A stretch of DNA of 64,000 bases from positions 248,001 to 312,000 of the forward strand of contig NZ_JOEI01000009.1 in NCBI RefSeq assembly GCF_000718095.1. The letters run 5' to 3'. Positions 30,166-39,452 of the stretch are shown in pieces. Within the stretch, counting starts at the first letter, position 1. The number at the start of each line of letters is the position of its first letter. Both the position numbers and the translations under genes were made by a program. The notes below the pieces were generated by a model. It did no database searches, was not told the DNA's origin, and was given only the letters and a program-made list of their open reading frames with translations. The DNA comes from Streptomyces scopuliridis RB72. Its GTDB lineage: Bacteria > Actinomycetota > Actinomycetes > Streptomycetales > Streptomycetaceae.

Positions 30166-30186
30166 TCATCCGTACGGCCTGAGTTA

Positions 30187-30227
30187 CGGGGCACCGCGCA
30201 CACTGGACCGTGCGGCGCGGTGCCCCG
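30187..30227 (+). terminator. Hairpin terminator after glyA
   Basis: A perfect 13-base stem (CGGGGCACCGCGC with GCGCGGTGCCCCG) has a 15-base loop, 22 bases after the glyA stop. It should end most riboswitch-controlled transcripts before sdaA, or reduce read-through. Confidence 0.8.
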
Positions 30228-30309
30228 CACCACGTTCCCCCGCGTGTCACCGTCAACTCTGCACCACCCCGGCAGACAACGGCGTCTACCAACCACCAAG
30301 GAGTTCCCC

Positions 30310-31692
<1,383 letters not shown>

Positions 31693-31698
31693 GGCTGT

Positions 31699-31743
31699 AG
31701 GCCCTGACCAGCGCGTTTCCATCTTTCGGCGCTGTCAGGGCCT
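31699..31743 (+). terminator. Hairpin just inside the island, after sdaA
   Basis: AGGCCCTGAC...GTCAGGGCCT forms a 10-base stem, extended by AGCGC/GCGCT across one bulged C. It begins 7 bases after the sdaA stop and is followed by TTCCTTGCTTAT. The island thus brings its own terminator for sdaA and insulates its genes from read-through. Confidence 0.75.
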
Positions 31744-31761
31744 TCCTTGCTTATCTGGCGG

Positions 31762-31813
31762 AAAGTCCCCGGAACCTCCCTGAGACAGACGTGAAAGTCC
31801 CTGAAAAGTCCCT
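31762..31813. repeat. Left arm-type repeats AAAGTCCC(C/T)
   Basis: Three copies in one orientation lie at 31762-31770, 31794-31802 and 31805-31813, starting 70 bases inside the left att core. Together with two copies at the other end, they look like integrase arm-binding sites. Confidence 0.65.
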
Positions 31814-31931
31814 GGGATATCCCCCTGGAAGGGGCTTTTGACCTGCGGGTTCGCGGCATGTGATCAACGCCGGATGTGCCGCTCACCCACCAGCTGATGT
31901 ATCAAATCGTTCCCCCACTCCCACCCAAGGG

Positions 31932-31945
31932 GTATCATTCGATAC
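31932..31945. promoter_or_regulatory. GTATC-N4-GATAC dyad at the abiE promoter
   Basis: A perfect 5-4-5 inverted repeat ends exactly before the abiEi start codon and contains TATCAT, a plausible -10 for a leaderless message. A further GTATC lies 33 bases upstream at 31899 (about three helical turns). AbiEi antitoxins are known to repress their own promoter by binding inverted repeats, so this is a good operator candidate. Confidence 0.6.
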
Positions 31946-32560
31946 ATGAACGCTGCGGAAAACCCGCGCTTGGAGCAGCGGCTGGCCGGCCTCTCCCCCA
32001 CATTCACGACGGCGCAGGCGCGACAGGCCCTGCTCTCCCCTCGCGATCTGGCGCACTTGGTCACGGAGGGGGAGATAGACGAACTGTCCCGTGGGGTGTA
32101 CCGGCGGGCAGACGCCCCGGAAACGGCGCACGCGGATTTGCTGGCCGTGTGCGCACGGGCCCATCGCGCCGTCGTGTGCGGTGAATCCGCCCTGGCCCTG
32201 CATGAACTGATCGACGACATCCCCGCAGCAGTACACATCGCCGTGCCGCGCGGTTCACGCCGCCCGACGATTTCCTACCCGCCGACCGTGGTGGCGCAGT
32301 ACGCCGCAAAGACCTTCGACCTCGGTATCGAACGGTTCGAAGCAGCCCCGGGAGAAACCATCCCCATGTACAACGCAGCTCGCAGCGTCGTCGACGCAAT
32401 GCGCCACCGCAGCCGCCTCGGCGAAACCCTCGCCCTGTCCGCGCTCGGCCGCTACCTGCGTCGAAGCGGGCGCGGCGGGGTTGGCGAACTCCAGCACATC
32501 GCACGCGAGTTGGACGCCCTCTCCGTCGTCCGCCCCGCCGTAGAGGCGGTGCTCGCCTGA
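31946..32560 (+). CDS. AbiEi-type antitoxin / transcriptional regulator
   Basis: A 204-residue protein of the AbiEi family. An N-terminal winged-helix segment (~15-55, FTTAQARQALLSPRDLAHLV with LSRGVYRR) is followed by the AbiEi C-terminal domain (VVCGESALALHELIDDIP, VHIAVPRGSRRP, TIPMYNAARSVVDAMRH). It should neutralise the AbiEii nucleotidyltransferase and repress the operon through the dyad abutting its start. The ATG is probably leaderless. Its stop overlaps the toxin start by one base (TGATG), implying coupled translation. AbiE is a type IV toxin-antitoxin and phage abortive-infection system. Confidence 0.88.
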   Translation: MNAAENPRLEQRLAGLSPTFTTAQARQALLSPRDLAHLVTEGEIDELSRGVYRRADAPETAHADLLAVCARAHRAVVCGESALALHELIDDIPAAVHIAVPRGSRRPTISYPPTVVAQYAAKTFDLGIERFEAAPGETIPMYNAARSVVDAMRHRSRLGETLALSALGRYLRRSGRGGVGELQHIARELDALSVVRPAVEAVLA

Positions 32561-33459
32561 TGGCCAACCCCACCCGCGACACCACCGCCGGCCGCGTCTA
32601 CAACGACCTGCGCAACCTGGCGCGCCGCAACAGCCGGTCCACGGACGAGGTCATGGTCGAGTACATCCTCGAACGGTTCCTCTACCGCCTGGCCTCATCG
32701 TCCCTGGGCCGGGAGCACTTCGTCCTCAAAGGTGGCCTGCTGCTCGCTCAGTTCGGCGCACGTCGAATGACCCGGGACGTCGACATCCTCGGTCGATCTT
32801 TCCCAGGCACAGAAACAGAGATCATCCACAGAATCGCGGCCATCGCCGCCACCGAGAGCGACGACGGCGTCGTACTCGATCCCACGACACTCAAGACCGT
32901 CCCCATTCGTGAGGAGGACGAGTACCACGGTCTACGCCTGTCTATGGCCGCCTCCATCGCCCGAGCACGACTCAAGCTCCAACTGGATATCAGCTTCGGC
33001 GACCCCGTCACCCCCGGCCCCCGGATCATCGACTATCCGCAGCAACTCACGACGGACAGCTTCCAGCTCCTCGGCTACCCACTCGCCACCGTCATCGCCG
33101 AAAAACTCTCCACCGCCATCTCACTCGGCGACCTCAACACCCGCGACCGCGACTACGGCGACCTCTACCGCCTGCTCACCCTCAACGACCTGGACGGCCA
33201 AGAACTCACCACAGCGCTGACCGCCACCGCCACACACCGCGGCATCACTCTGAAACCCCTCAGCACCACCATCACCGACCTCGGCGAGCGCCGCCAGACC
33301 TCCTACACCGCCTGGCGCCGCCGGCAAGGCACCGCCGCAACGAGCTACCCCGGACGCTTCACGGACGTCGTCCGGCAGGTCACCGCCTTCGCAGACACAC
33401 TCCTCAACGGCGAGGCTGTCACACTCAGTTGGAGTGCGGCGACCCTCACGTGGTCATGA
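32560..33459 (+). CDS. AbiEii-type nucleotidyltransferase toxin
   Basis: A 299-residue DUF1814/AbiEii protein. The nucleotidyltransferase motifs are intact: KGGLLL (Lys57) and RDVDI (Asp73, Asp75) for metal and nucleotide, Asp143 in QLDISFGD, and the AEKL lysine (182) followed by RDYGDLYRL. Members transfer nucleotides, for example to tRNA 3' ends, and arrest growth. With all key residues present the toxin is likely active. It is coupled to abiEi and followed by a hairpin 4 bases after the stop. The ~40 C-terminal residues are Thr/Ser-rich. Confidence 0.88.
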   Translation: MANPTRDTTAGRVYNDLRNLARRNSRSTDEVMVEYILERFLYRLASSSLGREHFVLKGGLLLAQFGARRMTRDVDILGRSFPGTETEIIHRIAAIAATESDDGVVLDPTTLKTVPIREEDEYHGLRLSMAASIARARLKLQLDISFGDPVTPGPRIIDYPQQLTTDSFQLLGYPLATVIAEKLSTAISLGDLNTRDRDYGDLYRLLTLNDLDGQELTTALTATATHRGITLKPLSTTITDLGERRQTSYTAWRRRQGTAATSYPGRFTDVVRQVTAFADTLLNGEAVTLSWSAATLTWS

Positions 33460-33462
33460 ACC

Positions 33463-33486
33463 AGGCCTGGCCGACCGACCAGGCCT
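33463..33486 (+). terminator. Hairpin after abiEii
   Basis: A perfect AGGCCTGG/CCAGGCCT stem with an 8-base loop lies 4 bases after the toxin stop. It ends the abiE transcript, so the NLR gene needs its own promoter. Confidence 0.65.
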
Positions 33487-33921
33487 TCGGGGCAACCCCG
33501 GAACCTACGCATGACGAATTGTCCGATCTTGATCCACCGGCTTCCATAGGCATCCACCACAAGAACGAAACACCTGGTCAGTGCTGGTGTCGGACGACCA
33601 TGGACCAAGTTGGACCACCCCAGATTTCCCACCACCTGAGACCACAACTGAGACTGAGGAGTCTTGAGACCACTGGCTCCTGGGGGGCGCGTGGCCGACC
33701 TCAACATCAACGATCGTGTCAGCAACGAAGCCCCGATTCCATGGAACTCTCGCCGCCTATCAGCCGATACTGACCCAACATGGGAAACGCGTGCGCGCCG
33801 TGCTGGGGAGCGAGACACCCAGTCGGCCTGCAGAGGGGACTGAGATGAGGGCACGCAGTAGGCCGTCGGGCAAAGAAAGGTCGACGGTCACCGTTCGCCA
33901 CGGGAGTCGGCGGGTCCAGCG
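33487..33921. other. 435-bp spacer upstream of the NLR-like gene
   Basis: Short open frames occur on both strands, but none resembles a known protein or has good codon bias. This may be a decayed gene plus the promoter of the NB-ARC-TPR gene. I see no integrase-like motif. Confidence 0.5.
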
Positions 33922-36900
33922 GTGACGGAATCCACTTTCCAGGCAATAGGGGCCGGATCCGTCGCCGCCCATCACATCGGGACAGCGGTCACCGGCCCGG
34001 TCAACGTTCTGACGGCCGAGTTGCTGAGCTCGGCGCGCGATGTTCAGGCACCTGCCGGGCTCACCAACCTGCCGCCGCTCCCGCTGTGTTTCGGCCGCAC
34101 GAACGAGCTGGACTGGCTGCGCGGCACGCTCGGGCAGCCGGCCGCCGGGACTGCCGTCGTCCAAGGCCTCGGCGGAGTCGGCAAAAGCACCCTCGCCCTT
34201 GCGTACGCCCACAGACACCGTCGCGACTACACCGTGATGTGGTGGATTGCCGCTGCATCACCCGACCACATCGAGCAATCGCTGGCCGACCTCGCTCTGC
34301 GGTTGATCCCTGTGTGGGCCGGCAGCGCGACTACCGAAGAGCGCGCCGCCTGGGCGATGTTGTGGCTGCAGTGGCATCCGGGGTGGCTGCTGGTCTTCGA
34401 CAACGTTGAGGATCCGCCCGATCTGCAGCCCTACGTCAGCGCGCCTAACGGTCACGTCGTCGCCACGAGCCGACGGTCAGCTAGCTGGCCGACCTCCATC
34501 GCAACGCTGGCCCTCGACGTACTCGACCTGGCTGCAGCGAGTGATCTCCTCTGTAGGCAGGTGCTCGGCGCGACTTCGCCGACCCATCGTCAGATACAGG
34601 AGACCCGGGCCCTCTCAGCCGATCTGGGGCAGCTTCCTCTCGCCCTGATGCAGGCCGGCGCCTACCTCGCGCAGAACCCGACGATCAGCATTGAACGTTA
34701 CCGCCGACGGCTGATAGGCGCGTTGGACAAGGCTCCCGAAGGTGTAGACCCAGAGCGCACGGTCGCCCGGATCTGGCGCCAGACGATTAGCACCCTCACG
34801 GAGCGCAACCCCCTGGCGGTCCGCGTCCTGTCCACACTGGCGTGGCTAGCCCCCGATGACATCCCAGTTGGACTGCTGACCCCTATTGCCGACGACAGCG
34901 ACGACCTTCACGAAGCCCTAGGGGTGCTTGCTGTCTACTGCATGGTCTCCCTCACTCCGGACTCGGTGAGCATCCACCGCCTCGTCCAGACCACACTCCG
35001 GAACCAGTCGCCCATCGGTGACAGCGCGCCAACCGGCAGGTTGGAGGCCGAACGGCTGCTGAGCGCTGCGGTCGCCCCCCTGGGAGAACCACCCGACTCT
35101 GGCCGGTCCCCCACCTGGGATCGGCTGCTTCCGCACCTCGTCGCGCTCGCGGCCACCACTCCTGACGGACACGCTGACACCTTTCCCGCCGGCCGGTACG
35201 CGAGCGCTGCACTCTACCTCCAGGGCCTCGGCCATGACGGCCGCGCCGTTCCGCTACTGACGGCGGCCCTCGCCCGCTGCGAAGCGCTCGCTGGCGCCGA
35301 GCACGAAATCACCATGAAGGTCCGTTCGAACCTGGGCGACGCCTACTACGGAGCCGGGGACTTCGAACGGTCCATCGCCATCCTCGAACCGTTGGTCGAC
35401 CAGTGCGCGCAGGTACTCGGCGACTCGCATCTAGGGACGCTCACCGTCGCCGCCAACCTTGCCAACTCGTACCGTGACTCCGGCGATCTGGCCCGTGCCA
35501 TCACACTCCACGAGGAGACGTTGGCCCGGCGTAGGCACGCACTTGGCAACGATCACCCCGACACTCTCGTCAGCTGCGAGGAACTGGCCCGCACCTACCA
35601 TGCGTCCGGCGACTTGGGTCGTGCTATCTCTCTGTATGAGGCCACACTCACGCATCACCAGCGATCCCTAGGACCAACTCACCCTGCCACGCTGAGCAGC
35701 CAGCACGGTCTAGCGGCGGTCTACCTCGCTTCAGGCGACCTGTCCCGCGCCATTCCGATGTACTCCGCCGTCTTCACACAGTGGCAGCAGGCGTTCGGCG
35801 ACAGCGAATCCGAAACCATCACCAGCCGGAACAACCTTGCCTACGCCTATCTGATCGCCGGACGCCCTGACCAGGCAGCGCAGCACCTCAAGACGGCCCT
35901 GGCCCGATGCGAGGAGGTGTACGGCGAGGCGTACCCAGAGACCATTGCCATCCGTGCGAATCTCGGCTGCGCCTACCGAGACGCCGGAGACTTCACCCGT
36001 TCGCTTCCATTGCTGGAGACCGCGGCCGCGCAGAGCGCCCACCTCCTCGGCGAGGGCCATCCTCAGACCTTGACCACTAGGAACGGGCTAGCGCAGGCAT
36101 ACCGGGCCGCCGGCCACGATGGACAGGCGATCGCCCAGTACGACACCATCCTCAAGCACCGTGCCGCGCTGCTCGGCGAGACCCACCCCCATACCCTCGC
36201 CACCCGAAGCGGCCTCGCGAATGCACACCTCGCGGCGGGCGACCCTGATCGCGCCGTCCCGCTATTCGAAACCGTCGTCACCCAGTGCGAGCAGGTCTTC
36301 GGCGAGTCCCACCCGGACACCCTGTCCAACTACATCGGCCTGGCCGACGCACTACGCCAGACGGACAATCGGGCACAGTCCGTCCCTCTCTCTGAGTCAA
36401 CGCTGGAGCGGTGCGTCCGTTCGCTCGGCGAGGACCACCCGCACACCGTGGTGTGTCGGAGCAACCTGGCCCTCGCGCATCTCGCAGTTGGCGACGCTCC
36501 GCGCGCCGTCCAGCTCCTCGAAGCCGCCGTGTGCAACGCCAGCCTCATCTTCGGCGACACACACCCGCACACGGTCACCAGCCGGATAAACCTGGCCGCC
36601 GCTCACATGGAGTCCGACAACGCGGCACAGGCAGTCACCGTCCTGGAGGACGTCCGCGCCCAGTTGGAGGCCGAACTCGGCCGCGCGCACCCGCAAACAC
36701 TTCACTCCACCGCCATGCTGGCCCGTGCGCTTGGCGGGTCCGGCGGCCTCCCCCCGGCGACCGAACTGCTGGAACACAGCGTTGCGCTCGCCGAGAAGGA
36801 ACTCGGCGTCACCCACCCGGACACAGTCAAGCAACGGCAGTACCTGGCTGAGATCTACCGGGCCAACGACCAACCCGACTTGGCTGTGCCGCTGTACGAA

Positions 36901-37134
36901 GCCAACCTCGCCCATTGGCAGCAGACCCTCGGCGACCATCCCAATGTCCTGAACGCCCAACTCACCCTGGCGGACACCCACCAGGAAGCCGGCGCACACC
37001 AAAAAGCGATCGCCGTCTATCGCGTTGCCCTCGACCGGATCGAGCCCACCCTGGGCCCGGAGAACCCGCTCGTCACTCAGATCCGCGCAAGGATCGACGC
37101 AGCCGAGCACGCCACTTCACGGTCTGACCGTTAG
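33922..37134 (+). CDS. NLR-like NB-ARC-TPR protein with an N-terminal amyloid-type signalling motif
   Basis: A 1070-residue STAND ATPase. Residues 8-25 hold a short motif (GSVAAHHIGTAVTG) that recurs at the C-terminus of the small protein encoded next. The NB-ARC module (~55-380) has Walker A GLGGVGKST (82-90), Walker B WLLVFDN (Asp160), VVATSRR sensor (~179-185), GQLPLA (236-241) and an MHD-like IHRLVQ. From ~410 to 1055 come about 15 kinesin-light-chain-type TPRs of 42 residues, each marked (L/F)GxxHPxTL. The TPRs should sense a ligand; nucleotide exchange would then oligomerise the protein and expose the N-terminal motif. GTG start, weak ribosome site. It sits on a defence island next to AbiE. 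Confidence 0.85.
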   Translation: MTESTFQAIGAGSVAAHHIGTAVTGPVNVLTAELLSSARDVQAPAGLTNLPPLPLCFGRTNELDWLRGTLGQPAAGTAVVQGLGGVGKSTLALAYAHRHRRDYTVMWWIAAASPDHIEQSLADLALRLIPVWAGSATTEERAAWAMLWLQWHPGWLLVFDNVEDPPDLQPYVSAPNGHVVATSRRSASWPTSIATLALDVLDLAAASDLLCRQVLGATSPTHRQIQETRALSADLGQLPLALMQAGAYLAQNPTISIERYRRRLIGALDKAPEGVDPERTVARIWRQTISTLTERNPLAVRVLSTLAWLAPDDIPVGLLTPIADDSDDLHEALGVLAVYCMVSLTPDSVSIHRLVQTTLRNQSPIGDSAPTGRLEAERLLSAAVAPLGEPPDSGRSPTWDRLLPHLVALAATTPDGHADTFPAGRYASAALYLQGLGHDGRAVPLLTAALARCEALAGAEHEITMKVRSNLGDAYYGAGDFERSIAILEPLVDQCAQVLGDSHLGTLTVAANLANSYRDSGDLARAITLHEETLARRRHALGNDHPDTLVSCEELARTYHASGDLGRAISLYEATLTHHQRSLGPTHPATLSSQHGLAAVYLASGDLSRAIPMYSAVFTQWQQAFGDSESETITSRNNLAYAYLIAGRPDQAAQHLKTALARCEEVYGEAYPETIAIRANLGCAYRDAGDFTRSLPLLETAAAQSAHLLGEGHPQTLTTRNGLAQAYRAAGHDGQAIAQYDTILKHRAALLGETHPHTLATRSGLANAHLAAGDPDRAVPLFETVVTQCEQVFGESHPDTLSNYIGLADALRQTDNRAQSVPLSESTLERCVRSLGEDHPHTVVCRSNLALAHLAVGDAPRAVQLLEAAVCNASLIFGDTHPHTVTSRINLAAAHMESDNAAQAVTVLEDVRAQLEAELGRAHPQTLHSTAMLARALGGSGGLPPATELLEHSVALAEKELGVTHPDTVKQRQYLAEIYRANDQPDLAVPLYEANLAHWQQTLGDHPNVLNAQLTLADTHQEAGAHQKAIAVYRVALDRIEPTLGPENPLVTQIRARIDAAEHATSRSDR

Positions 37135-37157
37135 TACTCCATTGAAGTTCTCCGCTT

Positions 37158-37206
37158 CCCTGGTCAGCGGCCTGGCAGTCAGGAGCGTAGCCAGGCCGCG
37201 CCAGGG
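37158..37206 (+). terminator. Hairpin between the NLR-like and effector genes
   Basis: GCGGCCTGG/CCAGGCCGC (9 bases, loop 15) is extended by an outer CCCTGG/CCAGGG pair. It lies 24 bases after the NLR stop. It would limit read-through into the small gene, giving separate or lower expression of the effector. Confidence 0.65.
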
Positions 37207-37344
37207 CAGGAAGGTGTTCGCTAAGCTCGTGTGGAGTAAGGCCGGTCGACGATCTGTGAATGCAGAATTGCCGTGTGCGCGCTGGCTGGGCGGCTTAGTC
37301 TGATGCCCTGGTCTCAGTCAATGACAGGAATTCAGGGGTGGGTT

Positions 37345-37761
37345 GTGGGAGCGGAGATCGTGCAGTTTTTGGAGCAGGCAGGGCCGTATCTAAGCGCAGC
37401 CCTGGGTGCCTATGGTGCGGGGGTACTGGCCCGGGCTGAGGACGCTGCGGTGGGAGCCACGGCGAACGCAGGGCGCAGTATTTTGCACGCGGTCTGGCGG
37501 CGCCGGAGCCCGGCCGGACGCCAGGAGCTGGAGGCGGCGGTGCGTGAGGCGGCCAAGGGGCCGGAGGACACCGATGCTGCAGCCGCGCTGCGTCAGCAGA
37601 TCAAGCGGACTCTAAGGGAGAATCCACAATTGCTTGCCGAACTGGCCGCCCAACTTCCCGCAGTCGGCTCAGTGACGATCACCGCGTCCGGTGAACGGTC
37701 TATCGCCGCACAGACGATCGGCACGGCCGTCACCGGAGACAACACCACGATCCGCCCGTGA
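37345..37761 (+). CDS. Small helical protein with C-terminal amyloid-type motif, putative Bell-like effector
   Basis: A ~138-residue protein. Residues 3-50 form an alanine/glycine-rich amphipathic to hydrophobic helical region (FLEQAGPYLSAALGAYGAG). A basic stretch (WRRRSPAGRQ) and two more helices (55-103) follow, and residues 113-132 end with GERSIAAQTIGTAVTGDN. That tail matches the NLR N-terminus at 12 of 18 positions. In BASS systems, small Bell-domain proteins carry such a motif and act as membrane-damaging executioners once templated by the NLR. The GTG at 37345 follows AGGGGTG; starts at 37321, 37303 or 37273 are possible. Bell membership is my inference from layout, not a domain hit. 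Confidence 0.7.
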   Translation: MGAEIVQFLEQAGPYLSAALGAYGAGVLARAEDAAVGATANAGRSILHAVWRRRSPAGRQELEAAVREAAKGPEDTDAAAALRQQIKRTLRENPQLLAELAAQLPAVGSVTITASGERSIAAQTIGTAVTGDNTTIRP

Positions 37762-38132
37762 CCCCGCCTCGGCTATAAAGTTCTTGCCACCAGTCTTCGA
37801 ACTGTGCGCGATACCGTCGACCCTGGTCTGATCCACCCCGCACACCAGGAAATGTCGGTCGCTGAACCGACCGACGCCAGCCGGAACCTGATGCACCTCC
37901 CAACTTCCCTCAGACTCCTCACACCCTCGCAGCGCGCTCTTTCATTTCCGCCTCGCGTAGCAGCTCGTGGATCGGCTGACCTCCCTGTTGTCCGAGTACC
38001 GAACCTTGGCTCTTTGATCCGACTGCTGCACAGCCACAACTCGTCAACGACGGCCGTGACCTGCGACCGTCTCTTCGATCAAAGTCTTGACCTGCTGCTG
38101 AACTGTCGGCGGTGTCGACGTCGATCATCGTT

Positions 38133-38163
38133 GAGCGCCCTTCCACTACCCGGGAGGGCGCTC
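38133..38163. terminator. Hairpin near the right end of the island
   Basis: A perfect GAGCGCCCT/AGGGCGCTC stem has a 13-base loop. It could end transcripts running towards either att end. Confidence 0.6.
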
Positions 38164-38287
38164 GTGCATGAGCACCGCATAACGAGAGCGGGCTCGCCGA
38201 AGCCATCGCGTGGCGCCCGATCGTCAACTACCCAATCCCGCAAGCTTTTCACGCAACACGCGATACGTTGTAATCAGCTCTCGACAA

Positions 38288-38307
38288 AAAGTCCCCACAA
38301 AGTCCCT
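38288..38307. repeat. Right arm-type repeats AAAGTCCC(C/T)
   Basis: Two copies lie at 38288-38296 and 38299-38307, ending 67 bases before the right att core. This mirrors the spacing of the left-end copies. Confidence 0.65.
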
Positions 38308-38373
38308 GACGTGATTCAAGACAAGCCTGGGCACGCCAAAACTGCAGGTCAGTCCCATGATCAACAGCCGTCC

Positions 38374-38438
38374 ACATGTCGGTCAAGTACAAGGAGACGG
38401 CGCGCGGCGGGCTCGCGGTCAACATCATCGAGTGCTGA
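38374..38438 (+). repeat. Right attachment repeat (attR core), displaced sdaA tail
   Basis: A perfect copy of the last 65 bases of sdaA, still encoding [20 protein letters not shown] and the stop codon but with no upstream gene. It marks the original chromosomal junction downstream of sdaA. Confidence 0.9.
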
Positions 38439-38476
38439 TCGCGTGAAGTGCCGGACTCAGGGCGCGGAACGTCTGT

Positions 38477-38884
38477 TCAGTCGAGGACCGCGGTGGCTTC
38501 GACCTCGACCAGATGGTCCGGTACGTCCAGTGCCGCGACGCCCAGCAGCGTGCCGGGCGGTACCGGGGTGACCCCCAGCTTCGCGGCCGCCCGGGCGACC
38601 CCCTCCAGGAACAGCGGCATCTTGTCCGGGGTCCAGTCGACGACGTAGACGGTCAGTTTCGCCACGTCCTCGAAGGAGCCACCGACCCCGGCCAGGGCGG
38701 TGCCGATATTGAGGTAGCACTGCTCGACCTGGGCGGCGAGGTCACCTTCGCCGACCGTGACCCCCTCGGCGTCCCAGGCCACCTGCCCGGCGATGAAGAC
38801 CAGCTTCGAGCCGGTCGCGACCGACACCTGCCGGTAGACGTCGATTTCCGGCAATCCGCCGGGGTTCACCAGGGTGATGGCCAT
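38477..38884 (-). CDS. RidA family protein (YjgF/YER057c/UK114)
   Basis: A 135-residue RidA-superfamily protein. Members deaminate reactive enamine/imine intermediates, such as 2-aminoacrylate from serine/threonine dehydratases, or act in related catabolism. Features are VFIAGQVAWDAEG, QVEQCYLNIGTALAGVGGSFEDVAKLTVYVVD, and VPPGTLLGVAALDVPDHLVEVEATAVL. The usual arginine of archetypal RidA is replaced in the PDHLVEVEA segment, so it may belong to another Rid subgroup. It is divergent from an HxlR regulator that probably controls it. It lies directly beyond the island, downstream of sdaA in the ancestral order. Confidence 0.85.
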   Translation of the reverse strand: MAITLVNPGGLPEIDVYRQVSVATGSKLVFIAGQVAWDAEGVTVGEGDLAAQVEQCYLNIGTALAGVGGSFEDVAKLTVYVVDWTPDKMPLFLEGVARAAAKLGVTPVPPGTLLGVAALDVPDHLVEVEATAVLD

Positions 38885-39004
38885 GCTGCCTGCCTCCTTG
38901 TGGGCTCACTTCGAACCGCTCTTGGTCTCTTGTGGTTACTGAAGAACTGTAAGAGAGTGGCCGCTGACATGGAAGAACGCACTTTTCAGTGACTGGGGAA
39001 CCTC

Positions 39005-39385
39005 ATGGTGACCAAGCAGTACACGGGCTCGCCCGACGAAGCCGACCTGACGCGCGCGGACTCCCTGGCGCGGGAGATCTTCTCGGACGTCGCCAACAAG
39101 TGGGCGCTGTTGATCATCGAGTCCCTCGGTGAACACACCCTGCGCTTCAGCGAGTTGCGCAACGAGATCGAGGGCATCAGCCACAAGATGCTCACCCAGA
39201 ACCTGCGCATGCTGGAGCGCAACGGCCTGGTCGAGCGGACCGTGCACCCCACCGTGCCGCCGCGGGTCGAGTACACCCTCACCGAGCCGGGCCAGGGCCT
39301 CCGGGAGACGGTCGATGGAATGTGCGGCTGGACCCGCCGCTACCTCGGTCATATCGAGGCCTCCCGCCACCACTTCGACGCCTGA
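39005..39385 (+). CDS. HxlR-family winged-helix regulator
   Basis: A 126-residue HxlR/MarR-like DNA-binding protein. It has the family core FSDVANKWALLIIESLGEHTLRFSEL, EIEGISHKMLTQNLRMLERNGLVER and PRVEYTLTEPGQGL. It is divergent from ridA with 120 bases between starts, the usual layout for local control. No conserved cysteine is evident, so redox sensing of the HypR type is not indicated. The ATG at 39005 has GGGGAACC just upstream. Confidence 0.87.
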   Translation: MVTKQYTGSPDEADLTRADSLAREIFSDVANKWALLIIESLGEHTLRFSELRNEIEGISHKMLTQNLRMLERNGLVERTVHPTVPPRVEYTLTEPGQGLRETVDGMCGWTRRYLGHIEASRHHFDA

Positions 39386-39452
39386 CGGGCCGAGCACGCG
39401 GGCCGGTCCCGCAGGCACGCGCGCTCGCCCGTCCGCTCACCGTCGATCAGAA

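Larger units (their letters stand above)
37762..38373. other. 612-bp right end of the island
   Basis: There is no convincing gene. A minus-strand frame ending near 37919 finishes in a plausible helical tail (QPIHELLREAEMKERAARV), which may be the remnant of a lost gene, possibly the recombination module. The forward frame starting at 37804 has poor codon bias and is rejected. A hairpin and two arm-type repeats lie here. Confidence 0.5.

Noticed and set aside
33429..33925. Short frames between abiEii and the NLR-like gene
   Set aside because: They have poor codon bias and no motif. They were checked by eye for tyrosine-recombinase and helix-turn-helix features and none was found.
33922..37134. 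Assignment as the FxsT protein of an FxSxx-COOH peptide system
   Set aside because: NB-ARC-TPR architecture is shared, but there is no FxSxx peptide, radical SAM maturase or companion gene nearby. The shared N-/C-terminal motif fits NLR-effector pairing better.
37804..38571. 255-codon plus-strand frame crossing attR
   Set aside because: Ser/Arg-rich, no family resemblance, and it runs from the island through the displaced sdaA tail in a different frame. Unlikely to be a gene.
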